From Gonocerus acuteangulatus (taxonomy: Eukaryota > Arthropoda > Insecta > Hemiptera > Coreidae): DNA of 64,000 nt. Below are positions 1 to 12,420 of this stretch, piece after piece (position 1 is the first letter of the stretch; every line of letters starts with the position of its first letter). A program made the translations under genes and the position numbers. The stretch lies in assembly GCA_946811695.1 (NCBI GenBank), contig OX328127.1, positions 52,282,774-52,346,773 of the forward strand. Direction: 5' to 3'. A model generated the notes under the pieces. It saw nothing but the letters and a program-made list of their open reading frames with translations. It was not told the origin of the DNA and made no database searches.

Positions 1-251
1 TGTAGAATGGTAAGGCGTTTTTGGGGGGTTTTAGGAGGGGATATTTTTGAGGAAGGGAGTGTTTCTTTGTGGTGGCAGGAACTTGGCCTCTATTTCACAT
101 TTATGTTTTTTTGGGGATCTCATTGCTTTTTTCTAAGTATTAAATAGAATTTAGTTGCCGCATACCTACTGGCTTTTGTACTTCATATAAAACCAGGGTC
201 TTTGGATTCTGCATAAGGTTCTCCATACTGCTTGATATTTGATACCAATAA
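1..251. other. Unassigned sequence at window edge
   Basis: No open frame or repeat could be assigned here. The stretch is G/T-rich on the plus strand at its start and turns AT-rich. The short phrase GGAACTTGGCCT at about 79-90 recurs near 1641-1652, which suggests both ends of the following repeat complex share sequence. Confidence 0.3.
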
Positions 252-569
252 TCAACCTACATACATCTAATCACTAGACTAGAAAAGTTAGAAGCTCTTC
301 CAAATGACATTACTTTAGAGGACAAATTGATTGCTCTCTTTACTAAACTATTACACAGTAAAACACAGGAACCTTATCCCGAGGATAAAGATCACAATAG
401 GGAAAGTGTAGAAGGCCTTCAAGAAAAATATAAGAACAAAAATGACTCGACTTTGAAAAACTTAGTATCTGTTTTGAAGTATATTATGCAGTGAACCCCT
501 ACGACTTTATTTACTACATTTAAGAAAGAAGTCAGAACTGTTTTAAAGATGTGTCGAAATGTTTTTTAA
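252..569 (+). pseudogene. Protein-like open stretch broken by one TGA, family not recognised
   Basis: Reading codons from 252, the plus strand is open for 80 codons to a TGA at 492-494. The same frame then stays open for another 24 codons to TAA at 567-569. The translation is hydrophilic and charged, with a protein-like composition (for example LEALPNDITLEDKLIALF and, after the TGA, FKKEVRTVLKMCR). There is no ATG at its start. A possible splice acceptor (CACTAG) lies near 280-284, so it could be an internal or terminal exon of a neighbouring gene or a fragment of a transposon protein. I do not recognise the family. Because the frame continues in protein-like form after the TGA, a decayed copy with one nonsense change is the simplest reading. 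The direct repeat of the following block starts exactly where the frame ends. Confidence 0.35.
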
Positions 570-1247
570 AACATCAAATATAGGTTCTCCTTACCAAGAC
601 GATTCATTTGATACCCCACATGATGGGTTTCAGAAGGAATGATGGCATTTCGATGGAGCAAGAAGTAGAAAACGTCATAGGTAATATGACACTCCCGTAT
701 CAAGACCTACCTGCGTGTCAAGTTTGGTCAAAATAGGCCAAACGGTGTGAATATGTATAAGGAACAAACATACAGACAGACAGCTGAAAGACCTTTTTTA
801 CCTAGCCTAGTGCATTCCCCGGACCAAGGCCTACCTGTGTGCCATGCAGACATGCAGACAGACAGCTGATAGACGATTTTGACTAGCCTATGGCACTACC
901 CGGATAAAGACCGACATGTGTGTCAAATTTTGTCAAAACCGGTCAAACGGTGTGTATTTGTATAAGGAACAAACAGACAAACAGACAGCTGATAGACAAT
1001 TTTTCCTAGCCTATGATTCTCCCCGTATCAAGACCCATCTGTGTCCCAAGTTTGGTCAAAATCGGTCAAACGGTACGGATTTGTAAGAGGAACAAACATA
1101 CAGACAGAAAGCTGGTATAAGATTTTTACCGAGCCTGTATGCGTCTCTATTTGTTTCTTAAAACATCAAATATAGGTTCTTCATACCGAGACAATTCATT
1201 TGATACTCCACATCATGGGTTTCGGACGGAATGACGGGTTTCCGATG
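562..1247. repeat. Tandem ~122-bp repeat block flanked by ~90-bp direct repeats
   Basis: A ~90-bp segment beginning TTAAAACATCAAATATAGG at about 565 is repeated with mismatches at about 1157. Between them, about 690-1150, lie roughly four diverged units of ~122 bp. Each unit contains the phrases GTCAAGTTTGGTCAAAA, GGTCAAACGGTGTG, ATAAGGAACAAACA, CAGACAGACAGCTGATAGAC and CCTAGCCT; the second unit is shortened. This looks like tandem units in the untranslated end of a retrotransposon or a small satellite, but no associated protein frame is intact. Confidence 0.7.
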
Positions 1248-1398
1248 GAAGTACAAAACTGGCACGCCCCCGCCCCGGAAGCGGAGTCACACACAACTTT
1301 TCGCGATTTTTCGATTTTTTCCTTTAATAACACCTTCATATCTATCTTCATGCAAAATTTCAAGTCTCTAGCACCATGGGAAGTGCCTAATAATTTTG

Positions 1399-1660
1399 AT
1401 GAGTCAGTGAGTGAGTGAGTGAGTGAGTGAGTGAGTGAGTCCTATAAATCCCGATTTTCGATCGCTTATATCTCAGAAACTATTCGATGTAGAATTATGA
1501 AAATTTCCAGTTTTACTCACATCCAGCAGTTTAATACCTGTGTAAAATTTCATAAATTTATCTTCACCTGGTTGAAAGTTATGAGAGGGTAAAAATCGGC
1601 TCTAAGACCGCCTGTAATATACACACAGTATGCTTAGGCCGGAACTTGGCCTGGCGCACT
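1399..1660. repeat. (GTGA)n microsatellite and adjoining repeat tail
   Basis: About ten GTGA units run from 1403 to 1440. They are followed by an apparently repeat-derived tail ending near 1660. The stretch 1639-1673 contains two small hairpins (AGGCC...GGCCT and GGCGCAC...GTGCGCC). Together with the preceding tandem block this probably marks one composite repeat element. Confidence 0.5.
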
Positions 1661-1871
1661 ACCGTGCGCCTAGATGTACACATTTTACAATTAAATTTTT
1701 ATTTAAAAATGTCAGAAATCTAAGAAATTTAACAAGGTATTTTGGAAAAAATTGGTGCTAAAAATGATAGAGTATTTCTTTTTACCACAAACAGTCTCTT
1801 TTGACCTATAATAAGCACAAATAAAACTGCTCAAGTAATAGCATTTATTTTTTCGAATACTTCCTTAACTC

Positions 1872-1940
<69 letters not shown>

Positions 1941-2950
1941 AGTTTGAACCACCGTTAATTTTGTGATCTATGGGTTCTGAAATGTGAAATTTTCTATTCG
2001 GCTCTTCCGGATTGCGTCACCATGTAAACCCTCATTAGCGGGTTTCCTCCCCGTGGAGGGTGAGAGGAAACGCGCAAAAAGGCATAAAAGAAAAAATTAT
2101 AACTGCAAACACACAGGTGTAAAGCACGCAAGAAGTTGTGGGCTCCAAGTGCCTCCCTTGGTAAAGAGTGGGACTGGAAACATGTTGAGCATCTTAGGGT
2201 TAACAATTAGAATCGAGCGCTTTTGGCGAATTTCGCGCCAATAAAACTCGAACTTTTTATAGGCTTCCGTGATTACATTTTATAAATAGTTTGCCTTCCA
2301 TGAACCTGGATATTAACTCTCTGGTGATGTTTAACGGTTGTATAATTGTTGTACTCATTAAGTAAAATGGAAATTTCCTTGGTTATTAACTCGAAACATC
2401 AGTAACTATAAGGATTATAATTAACAGTTATGTACCGTCTGAAAATTAGTTATTATAACTTCTCACTTTATCATTCATTCCTTTATTTTGGCAGTCTTAT
2501 AAATAAATAATCTCGGAATTTCTGATGGTATCTTATTAATAATAATACAATCAGCCTACAAGGAAGCTTAATGCATTTCTCATAGCGTAAAATTATTCAT
2601 AATTTTGTTCCTTGATTAAAAAATAAATCACCTCATTAGGATGACGTATGAAAGAGCTGGACGCATAAATTGCCAGGTTCTACGTTAATTAGTCGATAAT
2701 TATATGGTATATTCGTTCCTCAGTTAGTTTACAGAGAGAATGCTGGTTTCTCAAAGTTGTTGAACACTTGTATCTCTATGACGACCTCTTCTTGACAAAG
2801 CTATGTATTTCAACAAAAGGCTCCGTCAATACGACCAAACGCCTGAATACAATACATTCTGGAAAAAATACAATTGGAATATTAATATACAAATTTTTAT
2901 TAATAATTAATACGCATGAGTTACCGGGTTCAATATCTGGTAAAAAACTT
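1661..2950. other. AT-rich intergenic DNA with one (TA)n array
   Basis: A (TA)n/(CA) run covers about 1875-1937. I see no coding signal elsewhere; the open frames overlapping 1984-2244 on both strands are short and lack any recognisable motif. Confidence 0.5.
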
Positions 2951-2954
2951 AATG

Positions 2955-3018
2955 GTGGAATGAAATGAGCTTGATAAAAATAATGACTTTTTTTTTATCA
3001 AGCTTATTTCATTCCATC
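2955..3018. repeat. Inverted repeat, ~25-bp stem
   Basis: TGGAATGAAATGAGCTTGAT on the left is matched, with one difference, by ATCAAGCTTATTTCATTCCA on the right, with a short A/T-rich loop between. The hairpin could be a tiny MITE remnant or a transcription-terminating/structural hairpin. Neither use can be shown from sequence alone. Confidence 0.7.
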
Positions 3019-3278
3019 AGAAAATTCGTACTGCGTAATTTTTTCGCCTTTCGGTTCTTATCCCTAGTGTCAATCCCTACTGCTTGTAATAGAAACAGTT
3101 CATAATCAGTGTTAATCTTTTGTGAAAAATGTAAAATGAAATCATAAAACCAAGCAAGATTTACTCCATTTAAGCATCAATGTTTCTAAATGATATCGCT
3201 CTATCAAAAATCTCGTTTGTAAGAAATTTAATCACCTTTCGAATTGATGTTTTACATATACAACGATTTCCTAACCGA

Positions 3279-5760
<2,482 letters not shown>

Positions 5761-5767
5761 TTATTAA

Positions 5768-6958
5768 AAGCAGTTTTACCAGCCGGCGAGATAGTATATT
5801 AATAATAATATATAATCTTTATTATCGTCATGCGAGGAAAATAAATACAATGGATAAATATACAATATAAATATTTAAAAACCAATAACACTATTTAACT
5901 ATATCTTTGTAATTCTTAATTGTCTATCTGAGCAGTGGAGTGAACATTTCCTTTTCTAAACTATATATGTATTTGTTGAGAGAAATAGCCTTCCGTGCAT
6001 ACACACATAAATAACATATCTTTTGCTTATTTAAATACCAGTATTTATTATCTCTTTATAAATATTTGAGATTACACTATTAACTAAATCACTTTTTATA
6101 AGTTAAATATTCTAATAATATGTTTCAACAAATTATTGTATAATATACATATTTATTTATTAGAAATTTTAGTGTGGGATGAATATATATAGTTGACCAC
6201 TTTTAAATCTCATGACTCTCTTATCTTATCAACATGTGCATTATTGTAAAAGGTGAAATCTTGTATAATCAGTTGTATGATACAGATAACAATCGTTCTG
6301 AACCGTTAATAAACGAGTAAATCACGCATAATAAAAACTAGTGAACTCAGTGCCAATTTAAATAAAACCAATTCATATTTCGATGACAAGGGTTTTAAAA
6401 AATATGGGGGGATAAATGTAAAATTAGCTTAATAAATTAATAAAAAAACAAATTATTCATTGTCGAGGGATTGATAAAAGTAATAGACATTTATATATTT
6501 ACAAACAACATTTGACTATTCAAATTTTTCTTTTGAAGAATATTTAAAAAAAATAAATTCAGAAAAAAGAGTCTTGTCAGTAGGTAGTAAAAGAGGAATA
6601 ACTTAATTACTCTAAAGTCAAAAATACTTAATTTATTAATTATTTTTTAAGTGACGGGTGTCAACGAGCAAAACTTAATAACTTTTAATACTTGATTTAT
6701 TTTGGGCGTCGCTATAAAGGCTACTTATCATTTTTTGAGTTATACGTAAACTTATTTCATCTACATATAACTAACAGTTTTTACCACTATATTAAATTCA
6801 CACACATTACCATTTATTACAGGTAAAACATGTCTTTACATTGGGAGCGTGATTTACTGATTTATTTACAGTTCATTGATATACCTATTACAGAAACTGC
6901 CATTTCTGATAGCCACTGCACAGGTGGTAGTAATACTTAATCACGAGCTGGTAAAACT
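5768..6958. mobile_element. Block bounded by AGCAGTTTTACCAGC inverted repeats
   Basis: AGCAGTTTTACCAGC at about 5770 is matched exactly in reverse complement (GCTGGTAAAACTGCT) at about 6945, and the next ~20 bases inward are also partly similar. The 1.2 kb between is AT-rich and has no transposase-like frame. This fits a non-autonomous DNA transposon, although no clear target-site duplication was found. The block lies 0.3 kb downstream of the mirror stop codon, so it may sit in the 3' UTR. Confidence 0.4.
6813..6866 (-). promoter_or_regulatory. Possible mirror polyadenylation signals
   Basis: AATAAA occurs on the minus strand at 6861-6866 and 6813-6818, about 390-440 nt past the mirror stop codon. 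More copies occur further downstream (for example near 5818 and 5760). In DNA this AT-rich the hexamer is common by chance, so the real 3' end cannot be chosen without transcript data. Confidence 0.2.
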
Positions 6959-7256
6959 GCTATCTTAACATTACTGTAAATGTAGGTTCCTCATTATATA
7001 GACTATAGTATATATTATATATAAATCGTAAATAACATAAATAAAATGAGGGTATACACGAAGTCATTCATGTCGAACTTCGGCTGTAAGTGATCACACG
7101 GCAAACAACAGAAACGAGCTCTCTTATAAATAAAAAACTCAAAAGTATATATTTTTTTATATATATTTATCACATATACAATCATACACTTTCTTTGCAC
7201 TGTACATCGAACCGGCGTGAGGGTTTTATCACAAAGTAAACAAATCACATGTGCGG

Positions 7257-7657
7257 TCAAGCCCTGGTCTCGGGTTTCTGCTCCTGTGACGAGGATGAAG
7301 GGAATCCACCAGCTGACGCGGCCGCTGCAGCCGCAGCTGCTACCACTGCAGCCACACTCCCCGAGCTATGTGCCCTGGAGTATAGTCCTGGAGGAACTGG
7401 AGGATAGGGAAAGGCCCTCTGTGGACGGCGGTGTGGAGAGTCGGGCTTAGCCATGTCCGCCAGCGACCAGATCCTGGGTTTGGGTGCAGGAGGTGAATAC
7501 CTGGGATAGCCAGGCTGGAGGAATAGGCATTCTGGGGAATCGGGGCGGCTTTCGCTCCAGGACTCGGTGCCTGGGGTGTCGCCGCCTCCTGCTTCCAGAC
7601 GGCTTCCGCTTGTCCGTTCTCCGTCTTCGCTGGAAGCGGTGCCTGAGTCTTTGGAAT
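7257..7657 (-). CDS. mirr: mirror, last coding exon (C-terminal region)
   Basis: This exon encodes the C-terminal 132 residues and the stop (TGA, 7257-7259) of an Iroquois-class homeodomain transcription factor. The minus-strand acceptor TTTAATTTTCAG ends at 7658. The exon enters with two bases that complete a codon begun by the G at 13373, which gives LDSKDSGTASSEDGER across the junction. Reading on: a Ser/Glu/Gly-rich stretch, a Pro/Tyr segment, the motif KPRIWSLAD (about 7459-7485), which matches the conserved KPKIWS(L/V)AD block of insect Iroquois C-termini, then a Pro-rich segment, eight consecutive Ala, and the end QKPETRA. The GC content is clearly higher than the flanks. Overlapping open frames in other registers (7340-7672 minus, 7217-7450 plus) are shadows. 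The region after the homeodomain is short compared with Drosophila mirror; an alternative longer 3' splice form is possible but not visible. Confidence 0.88.
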
Positions 7658-8380
7658 CTGAAAATTAAACATTCATAAATTACTTATATAAGAATCAATG
7701 GTTATTATTTAACCACGCTACATATATGAGGGTAGTTAGTTGGGTTTAGGTCTATACCAATCAACTACTTGGTTATCATTGCCCCGAAACATATATGTAG
7801 ATTAGAATATGTTGTTAAGTCGGAAAATGGGCTAAATGAGTAAACTGCATTATGATTATCCCCAAAGACTCAGGAATAGTGTAAAGAAGTCTGAGGCTTC
7901 ATATTTTTTTGCAGATAGTTTGCGCATTTTCTTCTAACGATACAAGTATTTGATTACAAGTACGATAAACTGATGAATCAACAAAAAATACAATTTTCAA
8001 GATTAAATCATTTTTCCTTCCTCAATAAATAAACAATTTCATTTTTGCGAGTATGTGAATACATTCTTCTGAAATTGCGTCCTTTAATTATGCTTTTCCG
8101 ATGAGTTAAACGGCACCCCATGATTAGACATTTCGCTATCTTTTTTTGCGATTATCAAGTTTATTATTTAATGAGATGCTATGTAGGAAACCTGGTGAAA
8201 TTTTTACTTTGCTTTGGTGCCTTTAAGAATTATTCAAATTCCACAATTTACTAGAACGAAAAACGACACATTGGGAGATGTAATTCCTGGAAAACTTCGG
8301 TATACATTCATAACTAAGTGATACAAAGATTCATACATTCTGAAAACACAACCCTCCCTGAAAACTATCCAGTTGTTGTT

Positions 8381-8421
8381 CTCACCTTAGGACGCCAGCA
8401 GAATGCCTGGCGAAACGTCGG
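8381..8421 (+). ncRNA. Degenerate hammerhead-like core
   Basis: The order is CTTAGGA (CTGANGA with one core change), one base, GCCAG, loop, CTGGC, GAAA, then CGTC. Stem II is fully paired (8394-8398 with 8407-8411) and the ACGT after GA is self-complementary, as in minimal dimer-forming hammerheads. Stem I pairs poorly and the G5-equivalent is changed, so this copy is probably inactive. It shares its layout with copies at 10.03-10.14, 21.80 and 47.00 kb. Confidence 0.4.
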
Positions 8422-9568
8422 TTATTGCAATATCGATTCGATCATATCCAGAATACCTTAAAAAATGGAAACTTGGAAGTCATTTTGCAAAAGGTAAGAA
8501 CCTGTTTTTGGTTCTCCTCAATAGTTACTTGTTTAAACCCCGTCATATGTTTTTTTTTTTAATTTTTTTCTGTGTATAAACTGCTGGGCTATTAGAGCCG
8601 AGGTATCTAATGATTTACTCCTTTTATAATGCGAACGGCACGTGGTTATTCCCCCCCAACCCAAGTGATGTCCACACCCGACGGTGATCAAGTTCAGTGA
8701 TCGACGGTTTTTGATTGTGGAATGGCAGTTAATGCAATGCGATTTCAACTAGAGGGAATATTCCAACTACCCTATAATTTTGAATATACATACTGTCTAT
8801 TTTAAAAATCATTACCAAAAATCATCATTGCCAAAAAAGCGAAAAATTAGTAACCATGAAGGTTATTTAATTTTTTCAGGGATCTTTAAACTAGAAGTAA
8901 TTCGTCAATTTTTATCAAAGGCGTATTACGGAATCATTGCGCTAATTATAATACTGTTCCTCGATGTAATTAGAGAAACGCTTCAGAAGGGTGATAAAGA
9001 TCTTCACCGAGATTTCCCGCATGATAATGATAATGGCAAAGAAGCCAAAAGAAATAAGTTCAATTAAAAAATAAACATAAAATACTTTCCGGAAAACTAT
9101 GGTCAAGTGAAAATTACAAAAACAATTAATTTACATAGCAATGTACCATTTCTTCGGCAATTTTCTTTTTACCAATCATATTGCAGTAGAAGATGTTCTA
9201 AATCCCCGAACAAGCACTTAACTATTTTTAAAGCAATAAACAACAAGGTAATTAACTAATTATGCCTAGTAAATATTTTTAATTAGGAGAATGGTTTTAT
9301 TTTCTTCTTATGTTATTTTGAATGCTAATTTCTTTTTACACTTCTGTATAGAATCTATATGGTAGCAGTAATCTACAAGGAGTTCTTTCAAGCCTAATTG
9401 GACATTTACGTCCAGTCTTAAATGGGAGCATGTCAGTGTGTTTGATTTTGATGTCTGTTTTGCACGTCCGACCAAAAAATATTTTTCATTATTAGGTTAG
9501 ACTTTTTAAATGACCCTTGTGAATCTTTAACCCCTGGAACCTGTAGTATAACCACTGGTATTATATAT

Positions 9569-9761
9569 TCCGCTAAAACTTTTTTTTATTATTATTTTTT
9601 TTTTTATTTATTTGAAATCTGTACAAAATATAAAGTGTACAATGATCAAGTGTGTTGATACAGATATTGATATGTACATATGATCAAAACGGAAAAAAAT
9701 TAAAATAAAATAAGTACAAAATTTGGAAGAAGCCAACCATTGTTGGCACTCCGCTAAAACT
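9569..9761 (-). mobile_element. Retroposon 3' tail with 12-bp target-site duplication
   Basis: TCCGCTAAAACT occurs at 9569-9580 and again at 9750-9761. Between them the minus strand ends in an AATAAA-containing sequence and an A-rich tail (plus-strand T-rich 9581-9607). That is the layout of a 5'-truncated non-LTR retrotransposon or SINE inserted on the minus strand. The far end carries a small hairpin (GCCAAC/GTTGGC, 9732-9747). No coding sequence remains. Confidence 0.75.
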
Positions 9762-9952
9762 AGATGAGAGTACACTTTATGCTGAAGTACTTATTTTCCT
9801 AAATATTTTTTGAAAAGTCTATCAACCTTTAATGTTATTATATCCACAGATATTGGTTAAGAGTTGACAGTAAGACATTTCATTATACTGCTGTATTATT
9901 TCATAAACATTAAAGTAAAATGTTTTATTATTTTAGAAGAACTTTTATAAGT

Positions 9953-10222
9953 TGATAAGTACAGATGGAATGGTTGGGATTCGGCTAAATAAACCTCAAT
10001 ATGATTTTGTTTTAAAAAAATCTATATTTCGGACGTTTCGGCTACTCATTGGTAGCCTTCGTCAGCTAAACAAAAAAAGGAATTTCCTTTTTTTTTTTTG
10101 TCATTTTAGCTGACGAAGGCTACCAATGAGTAGCCGAAACGACCGAAATATAGATTTTTTTAAAACAAAATCATATTGAGGTTTATTTAGCCGAATCCCA
10201 ACCATTCCATCTGTACTTATCA
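9953..10222. repeat. 270-bp near-perfect palindrome containing hammerhead-like cores
   Basis: Two ~120-bp arms (9953-10073 and 10101-10222) are reverse complements with only one base difference seen (GGACGTTTCGG against CCGAAACGACC) plus a short A/T-rich centre. Each arm contains CTGACGA, GGCTAC, loop, GTAGCC, GAAAC: plus strand 10110-10140, minus strand 10035-10065. The phrase TTAGCCGAATCCCAAC inside the right arm (10187-10202) recurs exactly at 39815-39830. The structure could be a head-to-head retroelement dimer or a foldback element. The near identity of the arms suggests recent formation or ongoing gene conversion. Confidence 0.85.
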
Positions 10223-10389
10223 CCTCGACGGCTAACTATCTAATCATCATTTTATAAGTTTTTTTTTTTTTTTTTGTCTTTATTTATTTATGTTAAAAAC
10301 TTTGGTTTAAAATAAGACTTTTTCATTATATATTTCAAAATAAAGTTTATCAGATCAGCCTTTATCATATTATTTTTCTTCCGCGTCTC

Positions 10390-10810
10390 AAAGAGTATGA
10401 CTTCGCTAAGGACGTCTGAATAGATACCATTTCTAATAAAACCATTCTACCTTCGAATAATCCCTTGCGTATAGTCCTCATAAAAAATCTTCTAACCATT
10501 TACTGCGGATAGCTCGTGCTGCTTTGGTGTCATCACCCGCGTAAAGTTAAGACTGATCCACGCACACAACCAGCGGTCGTAAATAACGCTCGTCTTTAGT
10601 CCGGACAAAAGGAACTCCTTTCAGAGCGTTTAACCAGGATTAAAGCGAGCATAAACATTTTTGTATCGGTTTATAATCTTATTACGGGGGCCCCCTTCGT
10701 ATGGTATTCTAATGCGGATAGGACCCTGAACAAAACCAGATGAACGGCCGAGAGGTAGCAACTGCTACCTGCCCCAATGGGATTAGGGAGCTACCTACGA
10801 GCACCCTATT
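10390..10810. promoter_or_regulatory. GC-richer intronic island, candidate conserved element
   Basis: A ~400-bp stretch noticeably richer in GC than the surrounding intron, with no open frame resembling a protein and no repeat signature. It contains small palindromes (GGGGGCCCCC near 10690, GGTAGCAACTGCTACC near 10756). Its position inside an Iroquois gene makes an enhancer plausible, but only cross-species conservation could show that. Confidence 0.25.
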
Positions 10811-10980
10811 AGCATTGTTTATCAAAAATACTTTTTTTAATATACCTACATTTAAATAAAAAAACAACATAAATCAAGTATTGTACTTCAAAATTAGCTA
10901 CCTATTTTTTACATGGCGTGATATGGTCGTTAGAATGTTTTAGTGAAATAATTTTTACCTGTTAGCCTCTCTAAGTGTTA

Positions 10981-11005
10981 CCCCTCCCCCCCCCCCCCCC
11001 CCCCG
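10981..11005. repeat. Poly(C) tract
   Basis: About two dozen C residues with one T interruption near 10986, flanked by AT-rich DNA. The minus strand is a long G-run able to form a quadruplex. Confidence 0.95.
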
Positions 11006-11174
11006 ATGAAGGCTGTTTCAATCCGAAATACAAATTTCCCCGTTCAGTAAGTCGATATTAATAATTAGGTCACAAATATACGAGTATATACAAAATTTGT
11101 TTTTGTTTTCTTTCGTCTCGCGTTCTATCTTATAAAAAAATGGTCCTACTTCGATTAAATATGACCTAAATATA

Positions 11175-11310
11175 TTTGGAAAAGTATAAACTTACAAGTT
11201 CGTTAACCAGCAGAATAAACTCACCAGATAACCATTATCTCCGTGAAATTCCCCCGGAAAAAATCGTAGCTATTACCTATTTTGTGATAGATAATAGGCT
11301 CCGTTTTTTA
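11175..11310. repeat. Dispersed repeat copy (AACCAGCAGAA family)
   Basis: The succession GTTCGTTAACCAGCAGAA, TGAAATTCCC and TTTTGTGATA is also present, in the same order and spacing, at about 33990-34095. Its first part recurs at 52095-52115. This is an ancient dispersed repeat of unknown class. Confidence 0.5.
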
Positions 11311-11789
11311 TAAATATAGAGAATATCACACTAGAATTTTGGTTTAAAGATTCACCAAAACGGGAATTGAATAGGAAATAATTTTACACTTTTGATTTTC
11401 TTCCAAACTAAAAGATTTATATTTACCGTCCAGATCTTACAGCTCCACATACGAATGGAGTCGAATAATCCTTATATAGACTCTGTGATGGTTTATAAAA
11501 TGTTATGCTTATGGAATTATATTTAAAATTTTGTTATGAAATTTTAGTATAACTGAATTCATGACAAGGCAGCGAAATTTATAAAGAATATCAAGAAATT
11601 AACAGTTACAAGGTTTTTCTAAAGAAACATCAACCACTGAACGAAAATTTCAATAGATCAATGATAAAATGAAGTAGTTCCTGGTAGCCTTTAAATAAGG
11701 ATCTTAAACTTTATGTAAATAATAGTTAATTATTGATAAAATCAATCCAGTGTGCCTGATTTATTTCAGTTTTTTTCTAGACCTCCAGC

Positions 11790-11850
11790 CTGATTAGGGA
11801 GATAGTATAGTGAGTGCTACTATCCAGTGACTTAATTTTCCTTTGCCCTT
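11790..11850. repeat. Possible SINE fragment related to the 58.1-kb copy
   Basis: TAGGGAGATAGTAT followed by a CTTAATTTTCC-like phrase resembles the body of the tRNA-derived element at 58.08-58.28 kb. The match is short, so this is tentative. Confidence 0.3.
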
Positions 11851-11959
11851 AAAAGTAGTGTAATCAAATGGAACTCTGATGTTCTGAGATGCCTATGGTA
11901 CATTATTTCTTTTCGTCATGCAGTACAAAAGGATGCAATAATTGAAAATTTGTGACTGG

Positions 11960-12420
11960 TTCAAAAAATCTGCCAATAAACAAAGTAAGGCATCGGAGCT
12001 CCAGTACTGTTGCAGACAAAGTTAGTTCAATATTTGCTCTAAACAAGCCCTTAGAGCGTGCGGCGATAGTATCAGCTTCTAGGCAAACCCTACAGATGGC
12101 ACCCTCCTGTATCCATTTATGGTTTCCGTTGACACCCGCAATAAGCCCATTATATGTCAGCTGGCATGATTCATTTGCTGCCTCCTTTAATTACTTATTG
12201 CGACCGTGCGCGTGCGCCGTTGTTTACAGTTAGCCACGCGGCGGGCTTAAAAGACAATTTTATTCATGGCCGTCCTTTGAAAGAGGGTTCGGCAGACTCC
12301 GGAGCAGCCCCTGCGTCCTCAATCGTGAAAATATTTGCCTTCAATATGGCAAGTTTCCTTTTGCCCTTCTGTTGTCCCTTACTGTTATTGCTAAACACAA
12401 TTTACCCCTCCTAACAAGGC
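11960..12420. promoter_or_regulatory. GC-richer intronic island about 1 kb from the homeobox exon
   Basis: Non-repetitive, GC-richer sequence with candidate homeodomain (TAATTACTTATTG), caudal-like (TTTATTCATGG), TALE-like (TGTCAGCTGGCA) and TCF-like (CCTTTGAAAG) sites. Open frames on the plus strand (11952-12233, 12154-12414) show no recognisable domain. Candidate enhancer; inference only. Confidence 0.25.

Noticed and set aside
7340..7672. 110-codon minus-strand frame over the terminal mirror exon
   Set aside because: It is in a different register from the spliced frame that gives LDSKDSG and KPRIWSLAD; the overlap is a shadow of the real exon.
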